Source: Acidimicrobiia bacterium
Lineage (GTDB): Bacteria > Actinomycetota > Acidimicrobiia > IMCC26256 > JAMXLJ01
Length of the DNA: 51,042 bases
Assembly (NCBI GenBank): GCA_024281095.1
Contig: JAMXLJ010000113.1
Span: 1 to 51,042, forward strand
Reading direction: 5' to 3'
A program made the position numbers and the translations under genes. The notes below the pieces were generated by a model that worked only from the letters and a program-made list of their open reading frames with translations, made no database searches and was not told the origin of the DNA. This document shows, piece by piece, positions 1 to 6,310 of the stretch. Numbering within the stretch: the first letter of the stretch is position 1; each line of letters starts with the position of its first letter.

Positions 1-524
1 AGGCGGTACGAATCGGTGGCGACGAGCCGGAGCCCCCCCGCAACCGCGGTCAGCAACACGCCCGTGAGGATCGGCCGGGCGTCGTCTCGCGACGCCGCCG
101 GAACGACCTGGCGCAACGCTTCGGCGAGGGCCGGCGCCTCGACCTGCACGGCGGACCCGCCGACGTCGGGCAGGCGCGGAAAGTCGTCGGCCGCGAGCAC
201 CCGCAGCGAGAAGCTCGACCGCCCCGACGTGATGTGCGCTTCCTCGTCACGCACCTCGAGGTCCACCGGGCCCGGCTCGAGGGCGCGCACGATGTCACCG
301 AGCAAGCGCGCAGGAACAACAGCCACGCCCTCCTGCACCGACTGAGCCGGGGCCTGGACCCGGATGGTGAGCTCGAGATCCGATCCGACGAGCTCGAGGT
401 TGTCGGGTCCCACACTGACGCGTAGGCCGGAGAGCACGGGCAGCGCTCCGCTGCGCGATGCCACGGCACGCTGTGCAGTCGAGATGGCATCGGCAAGGGT
501 GTCGCGCTCACACCGGAACTTCAC
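1..524 (-). CDS. dnaN: DNA polymerase III beta sliding clamp (partial, C-terminus outside window)
   Basis: This is the N-terminal third of the sliding clamp, the ring that tethers the replicative polymerase to DNA. Translation from the GTG at 524 begins VKFRCERDTLADAISTAQRA and continues through ALPVLSGLRV and DLELTIRV, the usual first clamp domain. The gene runs off the left edge after about 174 codons; a full clamp has about 370-390. An in-frame ATG is not available: the ATG at 529 hits a stop two codons later. The GTG has a good AGGAGG-type site at 531-537. It lies downstream of dnaA on the same strand, the common dnaA-dnaN order, and the spacer between them carries the origin-like DnaA boxes. 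Confident call. Confidence 0.95.
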   Translation of the reverse strand, partial: MKFRCERDTLADAISTAQRAVASRSGALPVLSGLRVSVGPDNLELVGSDLELTIRVQAPAQSVQEGVAVVPARLLGDIVRALEPGPVDLEVRDEEAHITSGRSSFSLRVLAADDFPRLPDVGGSAVQVEAPALAEALRQVVPAASRDDARPILTGVLLTAVAGGLRLVATDSYR

Positions 525-742
525 CGCATGCCCTCCTGTGTTTCATCTTGTCTTCTTTGAATGTCGTTGTCGTAGGTCCTGTGGATTGGGGATGACATGC
601 CGTCGTCGCTGGTTGTTCGGCAGATGCACATCCACTCGTGATCCCCAGCCATCCACAGTCAACCACTGGTGACGATTCCGGCATGGCGCGGTTTCCGGAG
701 AAGGGACGCCGATATCCCCAGCTGTCCACAGCCTTATCCACC
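525..742. other. oriC: Candidate replication origin (oriC) between dnaA and dnaN
   Basis: The 209-bp dnaA-dnaN spacer holds several near-matches to the DnaA box TTATCCACA: TGTGGATTG at 580-588 (reverse), CCATCCACA at 649-657, CTGTCCACA at 722-730 and TTATCCACC at 734-742. The last contains the TAA stop of dnaA. A pyrimidine-rich, relatively AT-rich stretch at 541-563 next to dnaN is the best unwinding-element candidate. In Mycobacterium and Streptomyces oriC lies in this same spacer. The boxes are seen; origin function is inferred. More DnaA-box-like sites sit in the 5' end of dnaA at 2142-2173. Confidence 0.75.
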
Positions 743-2200
743 GGTGCCGAGCTTGATGCGGCTGATCAACTCGTTGACCTGCTCGAAGATGGTGTGACGC
801 TCCGCCATCTGTCCTTTGATCTTTTCCACCGCGTGCATGACCGTGGTGTGATCCCGACCGCCGAACTCCTCGGCGATCTTCGGGTAGCTCGCGTCGGTGA
901 GCTCACGGAACACGTACATGCCGATCTGCCGCGCCGTGACGAGGGGCCGCCGCCGGCTCTTGCCGCAGAGATCGTCGACGGTCCAGCCGAACATCTTGGC
1001 CGTCTCGTCGAGGATCAGTTGTGGCGTGATGACCCGTGGTTTCGACGGAGGGAGCAGATCGGCGAGGACGGTGCGTGCGATCTCCTCGGACAGCGGCGAG
1101 TGGTTGAGGCTCGAATACGCGGCGACACGGATCAACGCGCCTTCCAACTCGCGAACGTTGTCGGTGATGTTCGACGCGATGAACGCGTGCACCTCGGTCG
1201 GGATGCCGTCGAGGTGCTCCGCCTCGGCTTTCTTGCGCAGGATCGCGAGGCGAGTTTCGAACTCCGGTGGCTGCACGTCGGTGATGAGACCCCACTCGAA
1301 CCGGGTGCGCAGCCGGTCTTCGAGTGTCGCGATCGACTTCGGCGGCCGGTCGGACGAGATGACGATCTGGCTCCCGCCCTGGTGCAGGTCGTTGAAGGTG
1401 TGGAAAAACTCCTCTTGGAGCTCTTGCGTGCGCTCGAGGAACTGGATGTCGTCGATGAGCAGGACATCGAGGTCGCGGTAGCGGCGCTTGAACGCCGGCA
1501 TCGACTTCGAGCGAATGGCGTCCACGAACTCGTTCATGAACGCCTCGGTGGACACGTATCGCACGCGCTTCATGCGGTGCATCGTCTGCACGTAGTGGCC
1601 GATGGCCTGGAGCAGGTGGGTCTTTCCGAGACCGGCGGGGCCGTAGATGAACAGCGGGTTGTAGGACCGAGCCGGCATTTCGGCGACGGAGAGTGCCGCG
1701 GCGTGTGCGAACCGGTTGGACGCGCCGATCACGAACTGGTCGAACGTGTACGTCGGATTCAGCGTGCCGGGGGCCCAGACCGAGCTGGAACCCATGTCGG
1801 CGGCACCGTTGCCCGCCGCGCTGAGTGGCAGCTCCGAGAACGGCTCGGCAGGGGCGACGAAGAGATCGTCCTCACGGGGCGTGGTGTCCACGACGAGCTC
1901 GAGCGTGACGTTGGCACCCGTGACGTCGCGCAGCGTGTCGAGGACCAGACCGCTGTAGCTGGACCGGATCCGCTCGCGGGCAAGTGCGTTCGGTACCGCG
2001 AGCACGAGGACGCCCTCGCCGAAGCTCACGGGCCGCACGCCTTGGAACCACGTCACCCAGGTCGCCTCGGCCAGTTGCGCGCGCAACAGCTCGGTTGATC
2101 GACCCCAGGTCTCTTCGGCCGTCGGCGCGGCATTGCCAGCGTTTTCCACAGAGGCGTCCACAGTTGTGGAGAAGAGTCCGGAGCGGTCCCCGGCCCACAA
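734..2200 (-). CDS. dnaA: Chromosomal replication initiator protein DnaA
   Basis: DnaA is the AAA+ ATPase that binds DnaA boxes and opens oriC. Seen in order: domain I (TWGRSTELLRAQLAEATW near residues 31-48), a short linker, the AAA+ core with Walker A GPAGLGKT (187-194) and Walker B LLIDDIQFL (about 247-255), and the C-terminal DNA-binding domain with the signature GRDHTTVMHAVEKI. The 488-residue length from 2200 is normal. The start is uncertain. The codon at 2200 is TTG with its nearest GGAGG about 14 nt away. In-frame GTGs at 2161 and 2149 would give an N-terminus closer to the family's. If one of those is used, the DnaA-box-like sites at 2142-2173 fall in the leader or around the start. 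A promoter is visible upstream at 2282-2310. Confidence 0.97.
   Translation of the reverse strand: MWAGDRSGLFSTTVDASVENAGNAAPTAEETWGRSTELLRAQLAEATWVTWFQGVRPVSFGEGVLVLAVPNALARERIRSSYSGLVLDTLRDVTGANVTLELVVDTTPREDDLFVAPAEPFSELPLSAAGNGAADMGSSSVWAPGTLNPTYTFDQFVIGASNRFAHAAALSVAEMPARSYNPLFIYGPAGLGKTHLLQAIGHYVQTMHRMKRVRYVSTEAFMNEFVDAIRSKSMPAFKRRYRDLDVLLIDDIQFLERTQELQEEFFHTFNDLHQGGSQIVISSDRPPKSIATLEDRLRTRFEWGLITDVQPPEFETRLAILRKKAEAEHLDGIPTEVHAFIASNITDNVRELEGALIRVAAYSSLNHSPLSEEIARTVLADLLPPSKPRVITPQLILDETAKMFGWTVDDLCGKSRRRPLVTARQIGMYVFRELTDASYPKIAEEFGGRDHTTVMHAVEKIKGQMAERHTIFEQVNELISRIKLGTGG
2142..2173. promoter_or_regulatory. DnaA-box-like cluster at the 5' end of dnaA
   Basis: Three DnaA-box-like 9-mers lie within 32 bp: TTTTCCACA (2142-2150), GCGTCCACA (2154-2162) and, on the other strand, TTCTCCACA (2165-2173). 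They may mediate DnaA autoregulation or form part of the origin. They overlap the first codons of dnaA only if translation starts at 2200. Confidence 0.5.
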
Positions 2201-2281
2201 GGCGGCTGGTTCGGCCTCCGGACCTGGCGGCCCCCGGGGAAGTTCGCCTCACCGAGGCCGTTGCAGTGGGCGAGAGCGCGG

Positions 2282-2310
2282 AACGTAGCACCGGCCTCGA
2301 ACACCGACAA
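2282..2310 (-). promoter_or_regulatory. Predicted dnaA promoter
   Basis: On the minus strand TTGTCG (2310-2305) and TACGTT (2287-2282) are separated by 17 bp, a good housekeeping-sigma promoter. Transcription would start near 2275, about 75 nt before the TTG at 2200 and about 115-125 nt before the GTG alternatives. Confidence 0.55.
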
Positions 2311-2470
2311 GGGGAGCCGAAAGGCGCTGCTCAGGGACGGTTCGCGTGGCGCGGGGAGTCGTCCACATCCGAACGACGGCGTCGAAAGCGTCCCGGTGGT
2401 TGCACCTGTTGCACCGACAAACATCTGGAGAGCGAGGCTGGGAACGGCGGGTCACCAGGCTCGCGACGCG

Positions 2471-2499
2471 TTGCGACCGCCCCGGCCGAGTCTTAGAAT
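2471..2499 (+). promoter_or_regulatory. Predicted rpmH operon promoter
   Basis: TTGCGA (2471-2476) and TAGAAT (2494-2499) are spaced by 17 bp, the best-looking promoter in the window. It would give a leader of about 80 nt ahead of rpmH and probably serves the rpmH-rnpA-yidD-yidC-jag run. Confidence 0.65.
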
Positions 2500-2583
2500 G
2501 ATTCGTCCGCCCTCTGCCGGCGCGCGGCGTTCGCGCCGTCGTTTCGCTGTCGCGAGGGCGTCCAGTCTCGAGGAGGCCATTGC

Positions 2584-2718
2584 GTGAAGCGCACGTTCCA
2601 GCCCAACAACCGCCGGCGCAAGAAGAAGCACGGTTTTCGGTCACGCATGCGCACGCGCGCGGGGCGGGCGATCATCAAGTCACGCCGCCTCCGCGGCCGG
2701 TCGCGGCTCGCGGCCTGA
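2584..2718 (+). CDS. rpmH: 50S ribosomal protein L34
   Basis: The 44-codon product starts [20 protein letters not shown] and is the small basic L34 protein of the large ribosomal subunit. The GTG start lies 7 nt after a perfect AGGAGG (2571-2576). The gene is adjacent to dnaA in the usual rpmH-rnpA-yidD-yidC order. Its stop codon TGA (2716-2718) overlaps the most plausible start of rnpA (CTG at 2715) as CTGA. The rnpA reading frame is also open across the whole of rpmH from a TTG at 2580, so the two genes may be nested (see findings). Confidence 0.97.
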   Translation: MKRTFQPNNRRRKKKHGFRSRMRTRAGRAIIKSRRLRGRSRLAA

Positions 2719-3050
2719 TCTGGCGGATCCGCGACCGTGCGACGTTCAGTGCGTTGCAGCGCGCGCGTCCGTCACATCGTGGACCCGTGACGGTACGCGT
2801 TGTCGAGACGGGTGATCCGCACGCACCGCCGCGTGTTGCCTACGCAGTTGGGCGCGCGGTCGGTGGCGCGGTCGAGCGCAACCGCCTGCGCCGGCGACTG
2901 CGCGCGGTGGTGCACGAAGAGCGCGACGTGCTGCGCAAGGGGCGGGCGTATCTGATCGGCGCCCGGGCCGGCGCCTCGGACCTGTCCTTCACCGACCTGG
3001 CGGCACTCGTGCGCAGTGCCTGTGGCCAACGGGCGGGTGACCGGCGGTGA
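2715..3050 (+). CDS. rnpA: Ribonuclease P protein component (start unusual)
   Basis: This is the protein subunit that helps the catalytic RNA remove 5' leaders from tRNA precursors. Conserved parts are [17 protein letters not shown] at the start, [23 protein letters not shown] (the RNR basic helix) in the middle and [10 protein letters not shown] near the end. No ATG, GTG or TTG lies at the expected N-terminus. The choices are CTG at 2715, forming a CTGA overlap with the rpmH stop like the GTGA and ATGA overlaps elsewhere in the window, or TTG at 2580. TTG would add about 45 residues and place all of rpmH inside rnpA in another frame. From CTG the protein is 111 residues, typical for RnpA. 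The stop overlaps the yidD start (GTGA at 3047-3050). Confidence 0.9.
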   Translation: MIWRIRDRATFSALQRARPSHRGPVTVRVVETGDPHAPPRVAYAVGRAVGGAVERNRLRRRLRAVVHEERDVLRKGRAYLIGARAGASDLSFTDLAALVRSACGQRAGDRR

Positions 3051-3334
3051 CGCGTGGTCGTTCACCTGGCGCGCGCGCGATGATCGGGTGCATCCGCGGG
3101 TACCAGCACCTCGCGCGAGGCAGCGCACCTCGTTGCCGGTACTGGCCCACGTGTTCGCAGTACGCGCTCGAGGCAATCGAGCAGTACGGCGCAGTTCGCG
3201 GTGGTTGGCTCGGCGCACGCCGGCTGGCCCGCTGCCATCCGTGGGGCGGGCACGGTGTGGACCCCGTACCCCAACCGAACATACGTTCGACAACGGCCGC
3301 CACGACGACGATCGGCCGGGAGAGCAGGCACTGA
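3047..3334 (+). CDS. yidD: Membrane protein insertion efficiency factor YidD
   Basis: YidD is a small membrane-associated protein that assists YidC-dependent insertion. The 95-residue product has the family core: [20 protein letters not shown], then [18 protein letters not shown] and [19 protein letters not shown], with the conserved cysteines and the HPW-GG-G-DPVP end. Translation from GTG 3047 overlaps the rnpA stop by 4 nt, so the two are probably translationally coupled. An in-frame ATG at 3080 would give a shorter form closer to many homologues. The last 17 residues after DPVPQP are not conserved and look like an untemplated tail. It ends 3 nt before yidC. Confidence 0.93.
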   Translation: MTRGRSPGARAMIGCIRGYQHLARGSAPRCRYWPTCSQYALEAIEQYGAVRGGWLGARRLARCHPWGGHGVDPVPQPNIRSTTAATTTIGRESRH

Positions 3335-3337
3335 GCC

Positions 3338-4351
3338 ATGGACCCGCTCTACAAAGCATTCGGCTGGCTTCTGGCGCTCTTCTACTCCGCGATCCCGAAT
3401 CTCGGAGTCAGCATCATCCTCCTCACCATCTTGGTGATGTTGATCCTTTTCCCGCTCACTGCCAAGCAGGCGAAATCGATGCTGGCGATGCAGCGGGTGC
3501 AGCCGGAGATCAAGCGGTTGCAGGCGAAATACAAGAACGACCGCCAGAAGCTCAACGAAGAGATGATGAAGTTCTACAAGGAGAACCAGATCAACCCGCT
3601 TGCGGGTTGTCTGCCTCTCGTGGTGCAACTTCCCGTCTTCTTCGCTCTGTACCGCACGTTGCGTTCGCCGTACAAGTACGTCCCCCTCGACTCGAAGCTG
3701 TTCAACGCGTTCTGCCATCCGGCCAAGACCGTGGCCGCGTGCGCACACCTCCCGTCCGGCGTGCACCACCTCAAGTTCTTGTCGTTGGACCTGGCGCTCA
3801 AGCCGACCCAGGTCCACGGCTTCGCCAACGCACTGCCGTACTACGTCCTCGTCGCGCTCGTGATCCTCACCGGCTACCTGCAGTCCAAGCAGACGAGCCG
3901 GAACCAGCCTGCGGGCGGAAACCCCCAGATGGCGATGGTCGGCAAGATCATGCCGGTCTTCTTCGGTGTCATCTGTCTCGAGTTCCCGGCCGGCCTGGCC
4001 CTCTACTTCTTCGTGAGCAACCTCTGGCGCGTCGGGCAGCAGGAGGTCATCCTTCGCAAGATCGCCCACCCCGACAAACTCCCGCCGCTGAAGACCAGCA
4101 TTCCCACTGACGAGGTGATCGAGGTCGAGCCGGGTGGCAAGAAGCCGGGCGGGTTCCTCGACCGCTTGCTCAACCCGCCGACCCAGCCCGGCAATGGGAA
4201 AGCCGGTGCCGGCAAAGCCTCGAGCAGTGGCAACGGAAAGGGCGGCACTCCGAACCCGAAGTCGCCCGCGGCCAAGCCACCGGCTGCCAAGGCACCCGGT
4301 GCCAAGCGACCACCCCAGGGCCAACAACGACGCCGGAAACGGCGGCGGTGA
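3338..4351 (+). CDS. yidC: Membrane protein insertase YidC
   Basis: YidC/Oxa1-family insertase of the cytoplasmic membrane, acting alone or with SecYEG. It begins MDPLYKAFGWLLALFYSAIP with the first membrane segment and lacks the large periplasmic domain of Gram-negative YidC. A cytoplasmic hairpin (QRVQPEIKRLQAKYKNDRQK) is followed by NPLAGCLPLVVQLPVFFALY and two later membrane segments (around YYVLVALVILTGYLQ and VGKIMPVFFGVICLEFPAGL). The last 65 or so residues are a Pro/Ala/Gly/Lys-rich basic tail ending QQRRRKRRR, which could contact the ribosome. At 337 residues it is normal for actinobacteria. It lies between yidD and jag, the standard order. Confidence 0.96.
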   Translation: MDPLYKAFGWLLALFYSAIPNLGVSIILLTILVMLILFPLTAKQAKSMLAMQRVQPEIKRLQAKYKNDRQKLNEEMMKFYKENQINPLAGCLPLVVQLPVFFALYRTLRSPYKYVPLDSKLFNAFCHPAKTVAACAHLPSGVHHLKFLSLDLALKPTQVHGFANALPYYVLVALVILTGYLQSKQTSRNQPAGGNPQMAMVGKIMPVFFGVICLEFPAGLALYFFVSNLWRVGQQEVILRKIAHPDKLPPLKTSIPTDEVIEVEPGGKKPGGFLDRLLNPPTQPGNGKAGAGKASSSGNGKGGTPNPKSPAAKPPAAKAPGAKRPPQGQQRRRKRRR

Positions 4352-4352
4352 C

Positions 4353-5285
4353 ATGGAGTGGGTGGAGACCACCGGCCGGACGATCGAAGAGGCACTCGAC
4401 GCAGCACTCGACCGGCTGGGTGTGCACGAGGAAGAGGTCGAATACTCCGTCGTCGCCGAACCCCGAAGCGGGCTCTTCGGTCGGTTCGGCGGCAGCGAGG
4501 CCCGAATCCGGGCCCGCGTGAAGCCGATCTCGCGCGAGAAGCCGAATCCCCAGCGGCGCCGCCGCACCGCGCGTACCGAACGCGCGCGGTCGGGTGGGCG
4601 CGGGGCCGGCCGTGGTGGCCGCGGGGACGGGTCGGAACGCGCGGTTCCAAAGACGGACGCCGACGGTGGGAACGCGGTCGTGGCGACGGTGGCGGATGAG
4701 GACGCAGACGATGGCGAACCCGAGCGCCCGGTCGGCGCCAAGCGGCGGCGTCGTCGTCGGAAGCCCGCACGGGTCGAGGCAACAGGCGATGAGGGAGCAG
4801 CAATGGAGCGTGAGGCCGAAGTCCCGATCGAGGAGCAGGCCGAGGCGGCCGAGATCTTCACGCGTGGCGTGATCGAGGCCTTCGGCACCCCGGCGCAGGT
4901 AGAGGCACAGGTCACGCCCGACGACGGCAACGTCACCGTCGAGATCACGGGTGAGAATCTCGGCCTTCTCGTCGGCCCCAAGGGTGCGACCCTCCAGGCG
5001 CTCGAAGAGCTGGTGCGGACGGTGGTGCAGCGCCAGACCGGTGGCCACGGGGTCCGGATCAACGTCGATGTCGCGGGGTACCGGGCGAAGCGACGCGCTG
5101 CGCTCGAGGAGTTCACGCGCGACGTCGCCCGACGGGTCATCGAGACCGGGCGTGACCACGCACTCGAGCCGATGTCGTCGGGTGATCGGAAGGTCGTTCA
5201 CGACGTGGCGGCCGAGATCGAGGGTGTGGAGACGATCTCGGAGGGCGAGGATCCTCGACGGCGGGTCGTCATCCGTCCCGCCTGA
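4353..5285 (+). CDS. jag: Jag/KhpB family RNA-binding protein (Jag_N, KH, R3H)
   Basis: RNA-binding protein encoded next to yidC in many Gram-positive bacteria; homologues (KhpB/EloR) influence cell elongation and bind RNA with KhpA. The 310-residue product starts MEWVETTGRTIEEALDAALD (Jag_N domain). An Arg/Asp/Glu-rich low-complexity linker covers about residues 65-145. A KH domain with the GxxG loop GPKG (in LVGPKGATLQALEELVRTVV) follows, then an R3H domain (LEPMSSGDRKVVHDVAAEIE). The ATG at 4353 is one base after the yidC stop. The linker is long and charged and probably disordered. Function of this copy is inferred from family and position. Confidence 0.92.
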   Translation: MEWVETTGRTIEEALDAALDRLGVHEEEVEYSVVAEPRSGLFGRFGGSEARIRARVKPISREKPNPQRRRRTARTERARSGGRGAGRGGRGDGSERAVPKTDADGGNAVVATVADEDADDGEPERPVGAKRRRRRRKPARVEATGDEGAAMEREAEVPIEEQAEAAEIFTRGVIEAFGTPAQVEAQVTPDDGNVTVEITGENLGLLVGPKGATLQALEELVRTVVQRQTGGHGVRINVDVAGYRAKRRAALEEFTRDVARRVIETGRDHALEPMSSGDRKVVHDVAAEIEGVETISEGEDPRRRVVIRPA

Positions 5286-5318
5286 CGCGACGCCCGGTCC
5301 GCGAGGCGCGACACCGGA

Positions 5319-5963
5319 GTGAGTACGAGCCGGCGGCCATCGCCCGCGCGCCCCAGTCCGGCGCTCCTCGAGGTTCTGGAGGAATCGCGCCGGCTGGGAT
5401 TCCTCGGGCCGGGACGCGTTCGGGATCAGATCGCGCATGCGGCAGCGATGGCCGACTTCATCGGCGAGATCGAAGGTCCAGTGCTCGACCTCGGTGCGGG
5501 CGGTGGCGTACCGGGGCTCGTGCTGGCGGAAGCGTGGGCGGGTCAGAGCGTCACGCTGCTCGACGCCATGCACCGCCGATGCGTGTTCCTCGAGACGGCG
5601 GTGAGCAAACTCGGGCTTGCCGCGCGCACGACCGTGCGCGAAGGGCGGGCTGAGGAACTCGCCCGCCGGGACTCCATGCGGTCGGGGTTCGCGATGGTCG
5701 TGGCCCGCGGGTTCGGGCCGCCCGCTGTGACCGCCGAGTGTGCGGCGGGATTTCTCCGCGCCGGCGGCCGCTTGGTCGTCAGCGAGCCCCCGGAGCCCCG
5801 CGCCGAACGCTGGCCCGACGATGGGCTCTCACGCCTGGGTTTGCAGCACGTACGGACGGAACGGGTGCACGATGCCGGGTTCGTCGAGCTCAGGCTGGTG
5901 GGCGAACCCGCCCCGCAGTGGCCTCGGCGAACCGGCGTACCATCGAAGCGGCCTCTCTGGTGA
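5319..5963 (+). CDS. rsmG: 16S rRNA (guanine-527 N7) methyltransferase RsmG
   Basis: RsmG (GidB) methylates N7 of G527 of 16S rRNA using S-adenosylmethionine; its loss gives low-level streptomycin resistance in several bacteria. The 214-residue product has the SAM-binding motif GPVLDLGAGGGVPGLVLAEA, the acidic strand VTLLDAMHRRCVFLE and the family's VVARGFGPPAVTAECAAGFL. The GTG start at 5319 follows a 33-nt gap from jag. It is slightly short at the N-terminus compared with some homologues, but the catalytic fold is complete. Its stop at 5961-5963 directly abuts the first parS site. The rsmG-parA-parB order is widely conserved. Confidence 0.94.
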   Translation: MSTSRRPSPARPSPALLEVLEESRRLGFLGPGRVRDQIAHAAAMADFIGEIEGPVLDLGAGGGVPGLVLAEAWAGQSVTLLDAMHRRCVFLETAVSKLGLAARTTVREGRAEELARRDSMRSGFAMVVARGFGPPAVTAECAAGFLRAGGRLVVSEPPEPRAERWPDDGLSRLGLQHVRTERVHDAGFVELRLVGEPAPQWPRRTGVPSKRPLW

Positions 5964-5979
5964 CGTTCCACGTGAAACA
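5964..5979. promoter_or_regulatory. parS site 1
   Basis: CGTTCCACGTGAAACA matches the parS consensus TGTTTCACGTGAAACA at 14 of 16 positions, including the CACGTG core. It begins one base after the rsmG stop. ParB would load here and spread to mark the origin region for segregation. Confidence 0.88.
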
Positions 5980-6019
5980 TCTCCCCGCTTGTCACAAGGG
6001 ATGTCGAAACCTTTGGTGA

Positions 6020-6035
6020 TGTTCCACGTGAAACA
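6020..6035. promoter_or_regulatory. parS site 2
   Basis: TGTTCCACGTGAAACA matches the parS consensus at 15 of 16 positions. It lies 56 bp from site 1 in the same orientation, between rsmG and parA. Confidence 0.92.
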
Positions 6036-6310
6036 TCGAGCACACCGGCAGCGCAGAGCGCGGCTGAGCGATTGCGTGTCGGGTCATACCGAAGTGAGGA
6101 CACGCGCGTTGGTTCAGGTGAAAGAGCACCGCGTCGTGTCGACTCGAGACTGACGGGGAGAACCGCGGCGAGTCGGGCTCGGCCGAATCGCAAGTGCGGG
6201 TAGCATGCGCCCCGTTCTCCCGTTGGCGTGTGCCAAGCGTCGCGCATTGCTTGACGCTTTCCGCGGGCGGGCGGAGGATGAGCGCGTCGGGGCGACGAGA
6301 GGAGCCCGGG

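Larger units (their letters stand above)
2201..2583. other. Divergent dnaA/rpmH intergenic region
   Basis: This 383-bp gene-free stretch separates the divergent dnaA and rpmH. It holds a promoter for each gene (listed separately), one weak DnaA-box match TCGTCCACA at 2359-2367 and the strong ribosome-binding site AGGAGG at 2571-2576 for rpmH. No AT-rich unwinding region and no open reading frame with coding character were seen. Confidence 0.6.
5964..6310. other. rsmG-parA intergenic region with two parS sites
   Basis: This 347-bp gene-free stretch carries two parS sites (listed separately) and a -10-like TAGCAT at 6201-6206, about 105 nt before the parA start, without a convincing -35. A GAGAGGAG ribosome-binding site lies at 6297-6304. 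No further gene was recognised. Confidence 0.6.

Noticed and set aside
3062-5573. Long minus-strand frames opposite yidC and jag
   Set aside because: Low-complexity Ser/Arg/Pro-rich translations with no family features; the plus-strand genes explain the sequence.
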